A stretch of 64,000 bases of DNA from Primulina eburnea (lineage: Eukaryota; Streptophyta; Magnoliopsida; Lamiales; Gesneriaceae). The stretch is taken from NCBI RefSeq assembly GCF_022965805.1, contig NC_133108.1, forward strand, positions 44,028,051 to 44,092,050. Reading direction: 5' to 3'. The notes beneath the pieces are model-generated. The model made no database searches. It was not told the origin of the DNA and saw only the letters and a list, made by a program, of their open reading frames with translations. The translations under genes and the position numbers were made by a program. Every line of letters starts with the position of its first letter. The first letter of the stretch is position 1. Below are positions 35,301 through 50,831 of the stretch, piece after piece.

Positions 35301-38300
35301 ATCCCCCTCTGAAATTACTAAATCCCGCGGAAAACCACTCACCATCTTTTGCAGTTATAGAGCTCTGTAATAAAGTAAACAAGTACACCAAAAAAAGAGG
35401 TAGCAAACTGATAACAAATGATGATTTTATCCTTTTAGTAGGAAACCCCAACTTGGGCAGAAGGTCAGAATGCACGCTGAAACCACAATGCTGTATCATG
35501 ATTTGGTAGATATATTGAACCAATACATATATCTCTGTATAGATTAGCATAACAATCCAGAAAATGTAACTTGGCCCTGTATTCACACAGAGAGCGTATA
35601 GGAATAGAGCTACCAAATACACCACAGAAAGCAAACTGAAATTCCAAAGAAACACAAGAACGAAACAACAGTAACACACAATATCATTATTCGATCTCAT
35701 CCGTGACCATATGTGATGAACTATCCGTCCGATCTGTAGACTTGCTGAATCCGATGTTCTACTCCTGTCAGATTGCGAGGAAGCTGTACGATTCAAGTGT
35801 TTATTTTTAACATCTGGGCTTCCTCTGGCATTAGAAAGTCCATATTCAAAAGATGAGGGCTCATTTGAATTAGAATCTTCAGGTACGATATTTAAAAAGC
35901 TAACAAGATTGGTAACAGCCTGATTTCCAATTGATTGCACTTGGAAAACACCATCTTCTATAAACTGTACAGCAGAAGCTAACGGATTGTCCTTTGATTG
36001 GCTTTTAGTTTTGTCTACTTTGGTTAACTCATCAATAACATTATCACCTGCATCCTCCTCAAGTTCCGTTATCTCGAAGAGGGACGCATCCATTGAGTGT
36101 TTTTCAAAATCAACTGCAAAAGGCCTTTCTGCTCTTATACTTCTAGGAGATCCACACACATTAAAAGAAAATTGCGAATCAGGGTGGATATCCCCATCCT
36201 GGTTCTCAAAGGCTTCACTATCTTGCCGACTAAGTGACGCGTTCTTCCTTCTTCTCAAGCCTTCTTTATCCGGTGAAACATCATCATAAACAGAAATGGA
36301 ATTCGTACCATGGAGCTGGATTTGTAGGTTGAGCATCTCAGACTTCATTTTCTCAACTTGTAAGTTCCGCTGACGTTTCTTCACCTCGGATTCACGAATG
36401 TGCTGCAACTGCTCGGTTTTCCAAGCAGCTTTTTTCTCTTGCTCACTTACAATTGCACCAATTTGTTCTGCTTCGAGGTATCTAAAGACATAATCAAATT
36501 CCAAAGAAGAAAACATATACGACTGGAGTGACACCAAAACAAAAATGATGATTTCGACCAAAGCAGATCTTGATGTGATCCGGAATCCATAATCATATTT
36601 ATAAAATCCGATCACCTCATAAATATAATCAATTGTTTCACACTTCCCAGTATTAAAATCCCCTATGAAAGGAGACTGATAGGCCAGAGAGAGAACAATA
36701 ACAGCAAAATTGTACACACGCAAGTACTTGAATATCTTATTTTTCTTCTTCAGTATGGTAAGTCTCAAACGGAAGAAAATAAGAGCAAAGCCAAGGTATC
36801 CAAGGTGTAGGATGTCATATTCCAGAGTTCCCGTGATAAGAATCAATGCAAGTACTAGATCTAATAGATGACAGTAACAGTAAACCCTCACATAATCGAG
36901 AAAAGTCCACATGCTTTTCGTTTCAAATGAAAGATCTTGCCAAACAAATGCATTTTTACGCTGAGAAAGCACCTGACGATATGTAGATGATCCAGAGAAA
37001 CTGGACATGCGATCTGCGCGGAGTTTAAAACAAGCAAGAATGAAGACCATAAAAGAACTTATCAGCATTCGAGGGTCATCAACAATAAGACCTGCAAAAG
37101 AAAATCAATGCACTTAACTGTTCAAGCACTTGATCAGATTGACTAAATAATTTAGCTTCACTGGTTTATCAAGACAAAGAGATAAGCTTAAAACTGAATT
37201 AATCTCTTTAAAAGCTTTTTCATAGTTTTATAGAAATTAGCCTGAAACCAATAAAGGAATTTCTTTAATAACAATAAGATAAAAAAGTTATCCACTTTAG
37301 TAACTGAAAATCATACATGCTTTTCAACAGCCTGTACACAAACATAATTTGGTTATGTTAAAGGCATTCAATTCCTACACTTCTCGCTAGAATTTTACAA
37401 AAATATAAACTTTTACTCTAGGACTTCTCACAAGCATATATTCAGAACTTCCTGCGCAGCAATTTACAAAGTAAGAAAATTCATACCCAACCAACAATTT
37501 TGACAGTAGTGGAAATATGTATTTGAGTTTTTCCAGCAATCATGACAATGTACATTGGTATCAGTTGAAACGTTGTTGAAAGGCTTCATGTTCTTCCACA
37601 TCGCAAAGTATTCAGCAAGAAGAACTGCAGCAAACAGAAAGACGAAGATTGGCCACAGTTTACGTATGATAGTCCGTGCCAACAGGACACAAGAGGCGAG
37701 ACAGGCAATATAGAGAATAGAAATCGCATTTAACAAAGCAAAACTGGCTAGCAGCAGTGCTATCATATTTATCTCTAGACCGAAGAGTTTGAACATGTTT
37801 TCCATCCAAAACTTCAGGTAAACTTTTAGTGTTGTCTTCTGCATTTCAAATCTCTCTTGTTTCAAGGCAACAATCCTCTTATTATCCCACTGGTGGCCGT
37901 CATTCATGGTTCCCCAGATATATCCAAATGAATATTGTCTAGGTGCAGGAGTACTACCGCCTCGTCTAGAGGACAAATCCTGAGATGATTGATGGATACC
38001 ATGCCTGAAAGACGGCCACGAATTGTTTTGTCCTATTCTTTGAGTAGCCATGTCCCTAGATCCAGATGATATCTGATTATACCCATCAGAAGTTGAAACA
38101 GCGGTAGAAAAATCTTCTGCTGAAAGAAATAATGGGCAAGGGTCCTCTGATCTACCTACATTCTGAAGGGTAGGCATTTTTTCCAACCAACGAAACACAT
38201 TATACTGAAGGGTACATGCAGCAATCACCAGTACTTTGGCCCTCAAACCAGATTCTAGGCCCTCAAAAGTTGGTTTATATACTTGTAAACCAAGAAAAAG

Positions 38301-41300
38301 AGAAAAGTCATGGTACTTTTGGCCAGGAAACATTTTAGCTTGTTTACCCCACATTTGAAATAAATATTCAGCAGTCACTAGAAATCCTGTGTACATTAGA
38401 AATGATTTAGATGGGATTCGGGAGGCTGTAGGCAAAACTGAACAGCAGACAAGACCGAGAAGATACAAAAATCCAGATGCACTTATTGGCGATAATGATG
38501 CATAGAACAGAGCAATAAGCAAAAACTTTTGGCTATGCCAGATAAGAAACCGCTTAATGAACCCCAATATCCCTAACTGCATTGGATCATGATTTTCCGC
38601 CTTCATGCGTTTGCTTTGTCTTCTCTCATAGCTATAAAGTTGCATGACAATCAGTATAGCTAGAGACTCCCAAAGATTCCCTAACAAAGAAGCTTCTGTA
38701 TCATAGCCAAAGAACACAAAAAGATCAACTTCTGCGGACATCCATGTCTCAATTGTAGGGAAAATACTTAAAATATACATGAAGATGAAAACTCCTATGG
38801 AGTATGCTTTGAGTGGAAACCATAGACGGCGTTTTGTTTTCTCAACAAGCTGTCTTCCGATAATCCAGAAAAGGAGAAGGAAAATGTAACCGAACGATAT
38901 ATAATTGGGTCTCACGAGGTACACCGCAAAAAGAATGGTGAGAAAAGCTATATAGGTTCCAAATGATCTATACATGGATAAGAACTTCTTTCCAATATCA
39001 TTGAGATACAAAGCAACCTTTCTCTCTGAAAAACAGAAAAACGAAAAGGCAAACATTAGCTTGCACAAAAATAAAAAGTGGCAATACAGTATTTTTAGTA
39101 AAAACTACTGCGTTAATTCATAATAAATTTCTAGAATAAATTATCACTCGACAAAACACATGTTTTTATATTAAAAACTATTTAGGCCAATTAGTTTCTT
39201 CGAGCAACTCAGACAGTATTATTTTTAACAGCACACGATTTAAGAAGAATAGTTGACAACTTATCTCTAGAAAAGGTTACAGTACCATGGGATCGATTCT
39301 CGTAATCGTCTCTGATGTTGGAAGTGGCATAGACCGACAAAAGAACTGATTTGTTCAGACCAGCTCTCAGAATGCTAAATCCAATTGGAGGACTAGGTGT
39401 GTGCTGAACAATAGCAGAAAATGAGAATAACATTTCAAAGCCATGGTTATGTACGGCACAAAAACATGCAAGCAAAGCTATTTCAAGGAAGTCCCAAGAA
39501 CTATCTTTCCCAATGAGACCTACAGGCAATTCAAAACAGAGTTAGCAACATACAATATCAGATGTGTAATGAAAATGGAAAATGCTAAAATAACTATTAA
39601 AACATCAAATTAAAATCAATAAAACCAATACCTAACTGTTTTAAAACTTCCTTGCTCACATATCCTTCATTTTCCAATTTTCTGGAAACCAGATTAAGCT
39701 GAAGAATGTATAATATCGCAAAATGAGCCTCGCAGAGTAGAATAAGGGATTGTCGCATCCTTTTATTTATTTTATGACTCAGCAGATAAGCAAAGAAGAA
39801 TATAACTGAAAAGCAAGCCGAGGTAAAGATCAATCAGAATATTAAGGCAAACACTCATAAATGTTAGGGAAAAAGGTAAGTAATTAAGAAAACCACACTT
39901 AAGACTTTGGCATACCGTATACAGCATGAATGAAACCGGGTTTTGTCGCAATTAGGAAAATCAGCAACAGCACAATAGCCCGAGAACATTTACGCAGCCC
40001 CCAAGCTATTGTGGCCACTAGCAGGACTTTGGCATCCTCTTTTACTGCAATCATATATTTAAATAAATAGCAAGGTCAAGTGCCACATAAACCTCAGCTT
40101 CACTGGAGCAAAAAAGAATTTGTAGGACAAGCATGAGAATGGTGAGAGCTGGAGATTGAACACTTATCTTGAAGAACAACATGGAGATTAAAACCATAAA
40201 GATAAAGCTGCCATTTGATGAGGGTTCATAAACAGTATCCTCACTAGCAGGTGAATAGAAAGCAATAACCAGTGAAATGGGTGGTGCCAAGTAAGTACTA
40301 CAGCTAAGTGCTTTGGTCACAGGTAACACTTGAAAGCAAGTTTAAAAAGGGTATACCCTTTTATCTTTTAACTTAACAATTGGATTTCAGATTGCCAATG
40401 TGATTAGAAGCATATGTACCTTCCTCAGTCTCGCTCTCATTAGAGAATTGCCTCTCCTCATTTGATAGGCATAAAAAAACTGAATTGCTTACAAGATTGC
40501 CAAGAGCAACAAGAATTCCAAGACAAAACTGTGCTAGAAGAAAGAAACCAGGGATGGGATAATGCCACAATCCAACCATTTCCCAGATCTCCATATCCTG
40601 CATGGAAAATAAAAATTCACCGTAAACTAAACCAAAAGATGAGAATTAGAATATCAATTTGAAGATTTACAAGATTCTGAGATACCTTCCCCAATTTCCA
40701 GTTCACATATGCAAAAGCCACATTGAATACATACGTGCTCACAGCCCACAAGAGAATAAATACAAGAAGCAACCCATTCAACCGGTGCAAGCGGAACAAG
40801 GATGGAAAAACATACAAAATATATCCAACATATGCAAGTAATCCAAATGCACAAATACTCGCAAAATGGAAGCTCCAATATGAGAGAGCAAACAAGGATA
40901 CCTGCCATACATATACCTAAAAGTTAGAAATACAAGCACGAAAAGCTGAACAATTACAACTATTACTATCAAAAACTGGAAAATAGCATTCTTTAATCTA
41001 TCAAAAAATAGAAACAAGAGTTTTCTGAATGAAGTTACTGCCCAAAGGATGTTAAAGCAAGTTTTTAAATACGTACCGGGAAGCCATAAGTGAACCAGTT
41101 AATACTAAAAATCCTGAAAACTGTTCCCCTCAACAAAATGTTGGTATGCCTTACTCCGGACCTGCATACCAGGGATACATAATAACATTTTTGTTGAATA
41201 TATTTCATAAAATCATATTGACAAATATATATGTTGGATAAAATGTTAAATACTCGTACTAATCGTTAAACTAGCATCTCCTATAGTAATCAGAACAAAA

Positions 41301-44300
41301 GAAAAAATCTAATCCTCATTAAACAAGATCAACTACACTAATTCTCTCACAAGCATCATATGATAAATCAATGATTTCATCCTAGCTCGAGCGACATTGT
41401 GTAAAAGCTATAAAAACCAAAAGGGCGTCACTAACCTCAGTTGCCGCACAAAAAAGGAGTTTCTCGACGGAAGAAGTTGCTCAGTCAAGCTGCCTTCTCT
41501 CATGGACATGATGAATTCCATGTCCTCCAAATCATGTTGCACACAAGAAAGCTGCATTAACCATTTGATAATTAGTATTGTTTGAAATCAACAGTATCAT
41601 ACGAACTGCGCGCAATGACTCTCACAGGTTTCCTTCCTAGCACTAAAAAAATCGACTTGTTGTGAGGACAATGAGTGAGGTATGAGAACAATTATTGTGG
41701 TATGCATGAACAAAAGTCTAAAACATGTAGAGAAGAGTACAGACAAAGGGTGAATGATGAGGGAAGTGAAAAGGGTGAGCAACAGATCCTTTTAGCATCC
41801 TAATACAGATTTCTCTCTTCCAATATCTGCTGACCAAGCATTCTCTAGATTCAAGAAACCAGTCTCACATAATATTTCAAATTTAATGTATCATTTATGC
41901 AGAATGATATCATAAATAAGCATGCAATAATGTTGGCCCTCCTTGAGGGATGATCTAAACTAGGATAAGGAGACATACTTCCATTTATCCTTTTTCCATT
42001 AGTCTTGCTCAAGAAATCTGCCGTAATTCCCCTATGGCTAGAATGCATGTAATAAAAAGGAAACTAAATACCAGTACTACATATCAAAATAGAAAAATAA
42101 ATAAAATCCTTCTAGCCATGGATAGGGGAATTACGGCAGATTTCTTGCAAGAAAAACAAATTATCTTCCTTGCATTTAAATGGCTTTTGTTGCAAGGAAT
42201 GAAATTATCCAGATTTCCAAAATCAAATATGTGAATGTGAGACCGCGAGGTTCTCTCAAAACGAACCTCAAAACCATATACAAAATACATTGATCATCCC
42301 ATAACATGATCCAAATTTGGGACCATAACACACCATGTGGCATCATTAACAACGTAGTTATGCTTGTCCGGATTCCATAACACAATTTATATTTAACCAT
42401 CCCAGTGAAACAACATTAGTTGAAGGGCTCTTACCATAACTGCTGGATACCAGGTGGATTATTTGTTTCATGGAAATTTAAAATTAAGGTGAGAAAATAT
42501 ATATAAGTACTACAAATAAATAAAAGAGGTTAGTTGTAGATCCACTTAAGTGACTTTACCCTCTCATGTAAATTTGAGAGCTGATAACTACTCCTTACAA
42601 TGTTTTCCTATGATATCGTATTTTTTCAAAACAAGCACTAGGTCACAAAACCTTAAGACAGAACAAGTTGCGCTTGTCAAAGCAAATTAAAGCCTGAAGT
42701 ATATAATAATATAGTTTGTTTCAATAAATGCCAATGCATGTCCATAAGAACAACTTTGATGACAAAAGCATACCGTATAGTAGAAGACCATCAGAGAAAT
42801 AGCAGAACAAATTTCTTGCCAGTCACAATCAACTGATACTTTGTACAGACCAATCGAGTTCATTATTCCCTGAACTGTTTGTGGAAACACAAAATGAAAC
42901 TGATATATATAGAGCAGACAAATGCTCAAGCCAGCATATACCCACAGCAGCTTCCACCACCTTCAAGCCATGTACAAGAGCATAAGCGCTGGTGGAAAAC
43001 TAAATGTCAAGACCTTAACTTCTGAACCTTTTAAGTTTTAATTACAAATTTCATTTTGAAAGAAAAACATCTAGCACTTGTACGAATTAAATACCTGAAA
43101 AGGCCTAAAAAGTTGCTTGTTAAAGACCAATCAACCAGACCAACACAGCTGCCAATGAAAAAGGGTAAAGAAAGCCAAGAAGGATTGCTGATGCCCACAG
43201 CCAACTGCACAGCTGGCAGTAACAAGCAGGAAACTAACCTCAGGCGATAACCTGCCATTTGATATAAAAACAAGGAAAAAAATAACGTGAGTACCCCACA
43301 ATTTGAACATGTATCAATTTACCCTGTGTCAGACTCATCCTTGGCGAAATATTATGCCAGTGCGTCTCTAATAATTTACTGGTGAAACAACTTCTTCCTA
43401 TTATATATGCAAAAAAAACTCCAGGAGCATAAAATTTGTTTGATAATAATTTTTTGTGGATACCATGTAACAACAGTATAATGGAAATTATAATAAAACA
43501 TATAGGATATTTTGTCAGGGATTTTGATAGGAGAATTCTCCATCCAAAAGCTCAACTTATGATTTGGAAAAAATCAAAATTCTATCTTTTTTTAAAAGGT
43601 TTCAATCTACACACTACTTTACATTTCAATCAACAATTCAAGACGTAAAATTTACACACTTACTGTTTCCATCCCCACTATTTTCTGCAAGTTATTATAC
43701 TATATTACATATTTTATAAAATCAGAACACTACAGTATCTCCCTTCATGTCACATCCAAACACCATATGGAATATATCTTCTGAATTTTGAGGTTGAAAG
43801 AAAATCTGAACACAACCATATTTACTGGAGACTTTTGCATTTATTACTCAACAGCTAAAAATTATAGCCAGAGTCAAACTTAGACAAACCTATATGTTCA
43901 ACAACTGATGAGAGATAGCCCCAGCATGATTCTTGAGATTCAGATAAGCCAAAATCGTTCCTGTTGATCTCGACAATAGCAACAATCCCCACTAATAATT
44001 CTACAACCATGAAATAGATTGCTGTGGGAGATTTCCAAGACTGAATCCTGCAGAAACACACCAAGTTAAATAGTTTGCAGGATAATTTTCTGTACAACAA
44101 ATAAAACAGATGAAAAACTGCTGTTCTTAGGTAAAATGAAATTAAGTATTCCTACGTCATAAGTCCCATTAGCTTTATCCACCAGGCATCGGCAAAGCTC
44201 CACGATGAGCCCATAATGGCCTGCACAATCAGAAATACCGCTTGCAGACAAACCACAAGAGCCGAGTAAATGAGAAGAAACCACAAAGATAAAATCCTTC

Positions 44301-45435
44301 CTCTGAACTGAAATCCTGGATTTTACAGAAACAATAGGAGAAGATTTTAGTTTAAGTAATTTAGAGAAGGACTTTGCAAATACGTGTGTGTGAAGTAGTG
44401 AAAGATATACATCACATGACAGATGGACAAATAAACATAAAACGAATCTAATATGCATGATTATCTCAACAAAAAGAACAGGTAAAGTAGCACAAATTAC
44501 GCCCAAAACAAAAAGGAAACTTACCTCTTTTAGGGGTAGTAAACCGGAAGAACAGTGAAATCATTAGATTGATGAGAGAAATCAAACTCCAGTTCATTAC
44601 CCCAGCTGCACAAACAAGAGCTTAGAAAGAAAAAGGGACCAAAATCATAGGCAAATGCTAACCCAATACTACTGGAAAGATATATGTACATAACTTTAAT
44701 AAGGAAAATCGTAGCTCTTCAACAGATCAACTTGCAATTCTCTTGCGCCCAAAGTGTGTGGTTTCTCAAAATTTAAAAAAAAAACCCCAAATGCTAGTCT
44801 TTTGAAAGGAGTGATTTTACTCTATTTAAATCCTAGTCCGTACTCCAGCTTTTCAAAGAATCACTCTTCGTATTTAACTTCACAAATAACAAGATACCAT
44901 TGAATTAAATAAGAATATGATACATATAAAAAGAAGTAAGAGCTGTGACGTTTCCAAGGAACAGTTCAACAAATAAGAAAAAAAGAAACATAACGAAACT
45001 AAACCTAATAAAAATTTCTTGCACACAAGAAAATTGGGCTACATTTCTCATTATACTTCAATTTTAACATATAAAGTCACATGTTAAGATGGCAATGTCA
45101 CGGCACTCTCGTTCGTTTGGGCAAACATCGCATGAAATAAAAAGCTTTAGATTCAAGAAACCAGCATTTAACAAGAAATAATAACCACGGAACTTCCCAG
45201 GCCAAAAGCATTTCCAAGAATTCTAACCCAGAAGCATTAATTTGGTTATCCTGTGAATTACAGAAAAGCATGGAAACAACATAAACCGAGCAAGAAACAA
45301 AAAAAAAATCAAATTTAAAATCTCAATCATAATCAAGAAAACATAAAAAAAAACAAAGGTGAAAAGAACGAAACTTGAAGCCATACCCGTCAGAAGCAGC
45401 AAGGGCAACACAAATCCACCCAAAAGAGTTCCCAT
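29384..45435 (-). CDS. PIEZO: PIEZO mechanosensitive ion channel, plant homologue
   Basis: Piezo proteins are very large trimeric channels opened by membrane tension; the plant member acts in root mechanics, vacuole shape and systemic virus restriction. The gene spans 16 kb with many exons. The ATG at 45435 starts MGTLLGGFVLPLLLL, a first membrane segment. Two long exons encode repeated membrane blocks and charged linkers: about 37.46-39.07 kb and 34.6-37.07 kb, the latter with a coiled-coil-like segment (KKAAWKTEQLQHIRESEVKK). The 3' exons I could place precisely are 33032-33190, 31148-31654, 29850-29991, 29628-29772 and 29384-29519. They encode the outer pore helix region (GDKQTKMTKLCNGI), the extracellular cap (MYSSGNPSNIANPI onward), the inner pore helix (TLSKFSIWGLYITFVLAVGR), and the C-terminal anchor/CTD (FENLPSCDRLIAICEDIY, then IYRSPHMLLEYT), matching the animal Piezo C-terminus in layout. 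I saw no frameshift in the parts read. Exact exon number and length need a spliced alignment. Confidence 0.95.
33253..33394. repeat. 71-bp tandem duplication in a PIEZO intron
   Basis: Two adjacent 71-bp units containing ACCAATAACATACAAGCACC and TCCCAAAAAATCCTAATTGT are nearly identical (GTAACGGG against GTAACTGG). They lie in the intron upstream of the exon at 33032-33190. Confidence 0.9.
42003..42151. repeat. Inverted repeat (hairpin) in a PIEZO intron
   Basis: Left arm 42003-42042 and right arm 42109-42151 are inverted copies (AAATCTGCCGTAATTCCCCT against AGGGGAATTACGGCAGATTT). The arms are about 38 nt with a 4-nt bulge, separated by about 66 bp. The transcript of either strand could fold into a stable stem. 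It could be a small foldback element or a MITE remnant. Confidence 0.85.
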
Positions 45436-46167
45436 CCTGGTCGCCTTCTACAATTTAATCTCCTTTCCTTTACCTATTTCATAAATATTTTCTAAAACTT
45501 CCGTCCATCAAACACGTGAGCAGGCTAAAAAGGTAGCCCTAGTGCCCAAATCTCGATCAAGTAGTTGACGTTCATAAACATCACGAATTTCTGGCTATGA
45601 TTTGGAACAAAGAACGCAATAATGTTAAGGGTTCATCATTCATACAAGGTAATCAAAGGGTGCGTAAAACATGTCAATATAGTTTGTTCACATATTTTTG
45701 TGTTTTGCACACAGTTGAGGTGAGTTTTTTCGGTATATTATTGTATGGTGGTGTTCTTTGGCATGTCTTGTAATTTTTTAAATAATAATAATTTTTATGT
45801 GAAAATTTCAGAAATTTTGCTAATTTAAAACCTTAAAAATAATTTTTTTATGATAAATTTCATGTTATGGATGATATGATTATTTAAAAATTTAGAAATA
45901 TAGAAAATGATAAATAGATTATTAGAATATGATTTTTTATTAAATAAAATTGAATGTTTTTGTAATATGAGAAGAGAGGTCTTTAAATAAAAGATAAATG
46001 CAACACAATTATTGTTAAATTAATTATTTCGAATAAAAAATTGAAGTAAACAATAAAGCGGTGTTTCACCCTTCGCACCGTTCATGTCAAGAATCAAAAA
46101 TTGTTAAGAGGGCCGTGTGTGGGTAGCATATACTCTGTGGAAAACAAGCAAGCAGTTCTTGAAAATT
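45436..46167. promoter_or_regulatory. Divergent intergenic region between PIEZO and ABP1
   Basis: Only 732 bp separate the two start codons, which face away from each other, so both promoters and 5' UTRs must lie here. The middle (about 45730-46040) is very AT-rich. No specific transcription-factor site could be assigned with confidence. Confidence 0.6.
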
Positions 46168-48482
<2,315 letters not shown>

Positions 48483-48893
48483 CCTTGTCGGTGGAAGTTT
48501 TAAGTCTACTATCTGAAGAACTTCAGTTACAAGTCCAACAACAATAGCTGTTGATATCTTTGGACCTTATTTTTCTGCAATAAACTATAGATGTCTTGGG
48601 CTCGCTGTATAGAATACCACTTACATGATTTAGAAATATATCAAGCATGCACTGCAATATTGAGATTCGTGCAGCATATAAGGGTTAACACGTGCAACCT
48701 CATTACATGAAAGAAAGTATTGATAAAATAAAATCTTGTGCTTGACAAAGGATCACAGGTATGGATTTTAATAAATGACACAAATATATATAGTATCATA
48801 TACCAACGTCTTGAAATATAGAGGCCTGGTTGTTTTTACCGAATACGATGCTGAAATCGTTAGCACTCAGCCTTTTCATGCTGTAATAGGAAC
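48483..48893. other. Convergent gap between ABP1 and the next gene
   Basis: 411 bp between two converging stop codons, probably holding both 3' UTRs. Nothing else recognised. Confidence 0.4.
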
Positions 48894-49598
48894 TCAAGGT
48901 TTTTCAGGATCAAGGGTGTAATTTCTATGCATGGCTTTCTTCCTGCTATTAATATATTCATCAGACTTCTCGTTAATGTTGGATGCAACACTAAAAAGTG
49001 GCCCAAAGTGCCATCGTGGCCTATGCGCATGATGCTGATTATTTGATTTTGTTGCATCATCAGCTGAAATATTGGACTCTTTGTTCTTGTTTCTCTCATC
49101 CCCTTAAACAATTTCTTCAATAACAATTTCACTTTCTACCTGAGCATTGCTTCCATCAGCCATCATAGGAAGAAGCTCCAAAATTGGGAGCCCTTTTCCT
49201 CGTGTTTTTTCCCTCTTGTGAGGGGAGTGATCAGTTTCTGCAGCCGAATGGTTAATTTCCATTCCTTTTATCTCAAAGCCCCTGTGATGTATGGCTTGGT
49301 CATGATTCAAAATTAAGCCGGCTTTCTCTGGGGAATTATTCAATTCCCCAAGTTCATCAATCTGTCTCCATCTTTTTGGGCTCGTTGTATGTCTGAACTC
49401 GACCTCGATCTCAGAATCCGAGTAACCATTAGGCTTGTTTGATGACATATCAGAACTTTTCCCATTCTTTGTTGATGGTAACTCTTCAGGAACTTCCTCG
49501 GAACCTAGAGTCATGGAACGACTCAGCAGGCTGATGACAAAATTGATCAGCCTTCGATAGATACCAACAGGCTGTGTATTACTGCCTGTTTTCTGCAT
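48894..49598 (-). CDS. Unrecognised plant protein with an in-frame TAA
   Basis: From the ATG at 49598 (MQKTGSNTQPVGIYRRLINF) the frame runs 164 residues to a TAA at 49104-49106. The same frame then continues without a break for 69 more codons to a TGA at 48894-48896. The extension looks protein-like: HRPRWHFGPLFSVASNINEK, then SDEYINSRKKAMHRNYTLDP. The product would be hydrophilic, rich in Ser, Glu and Asn, with a basic N-terminus and no signal peptide beyond a weak hydrophobic stretch at residues 17-25. I do not recognise the family. The internal TAA could be a real C-terminal truncation, a strain-specific nonsense mutation, a sequencing error, or a readthrough site. Intronless as read. It converges on ABP1. 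Confidence 0.6.
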
Positions 49599-50831
49599 AT
49601 TTTTGTGTGTCCAAGAATGCAGTGTATTCTATATGCGTCTAATCCATTATAAAGCCTGCCAGTGTGTTTATCAACAAGCTGTGTTTGTCCAAAATGATTC
49701 CATTCTTTGATTTGGGGCTAACAAAAAGCTGAAAATCTGATGGAATAATGGGGGACTAGTATTTACTTAATTAGTAGGTTTTTTTCCCCTTGAATTGTTG
49801 GTTCCACTTTCCAGTTAGCCAATAGAAAATAAAAAAGAAAGAACAGATTATGCACACCTCACACGGTATATATAGTATGGGAGAGGACTTGATAGTTGAT
49901 ATCTACCTTCCTTCAAGCATGTTTCGTTCCCTTATAGGAGCAAAACTAGACTACATTTTTAAGTAACGTGGCGTGCACAACGACATATATGCGTATCAGC
50001 CTGTTGTGGTTATATTGATAATGATAAAATCTATGCTACGTGTGTCAAAAATTAGATCGGTTCTCTTTGAACATTTTTGAAATCCATGAATTTATAATGT
50101 CTCGCTTTACATTTTTAGTTTGTATTAACTAATGCAATCAATTTCAAATTCCTAAGATATTGAGTCATTTAAAATATTTCCTTCACATCATTAATTACTA
50201 AAAATCCATAAGTATTCATAAAATGATAAAATATTGCAAAAAAAAATAAAAAAATCAAGAGTCAGTAATATTTTCCTCTTACGTGCAAGTGCTACTATTG
50301 TTTTATTTAATATCTCTAGTTTATTCGATTTTTAAAAATATTCATCTTCATCATAGTAGAATTATTGAAATTACATTACATTAAACACTAAATACATTTA
50401 CAACTTTGGTATACGACCAAGTGTCGAATGAAAGCAAAGAACGTAAGCATACAAAAGAATTTATCTACCTTGGAAAAGAAGTTAGTAAGCTCTCGAACAT
50501 TTAGCAATGCACATCCCTACCAGCTCTTTTTTTTTCTTTTTTTTTTTTTGGGAAAGAACCCTACCGATATTTTATATTTTAAATTAAATTTTTCTAAAGG
50601 TAACCATGACAATGAACATCTTTTCTAAGAAAGGCTATATTTTTTTACATTTTCAATTAGATGCAATAAAATTTTGGATTTCATATGTCAATTTTCGAAT
50701 ACTTTCAAAGTGAGCAACGACGATGACACAAATTGCTCGTTTTCTTTAATAATAATAAATAAATAAATAAATAAAAACCCATATAGTTACGCACGACTGT
50801 GAGCAAAGTTTCCTCCAAACCTACGAACCCA
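49599..50831. other. Intergenic region between divergent genes
   Basis: About 1.2 kb between a minus-strand gene to the left and a plus-strand gene to the right, so it should contain both promoters. It is AT-rich with homopolymer T and AAAT runs (50750-50776). The 66-residue open frame at 50428 lies across such low-complexity sequence and is not credible. Confidence 0.5.

Noticed and set aside
36000..36290. Plus-strand open frame opposite a PIEZO exon
   Set aside because: Shadow of the long minus-strand coding exon; no independent signals.
46117..46167. Upstream in-frame ATG for ABP1
   Set aside because: It would put 17 polar residues before the signal peptide, which is abnormal for an ER protein; ATG 46168 is better.
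50799..50831. Eleven extra codons at the BSD protein N-terminus
   Set aside because: The first codon is GTG; the first ATG is at 50832 and starts a sensible N-terminus.
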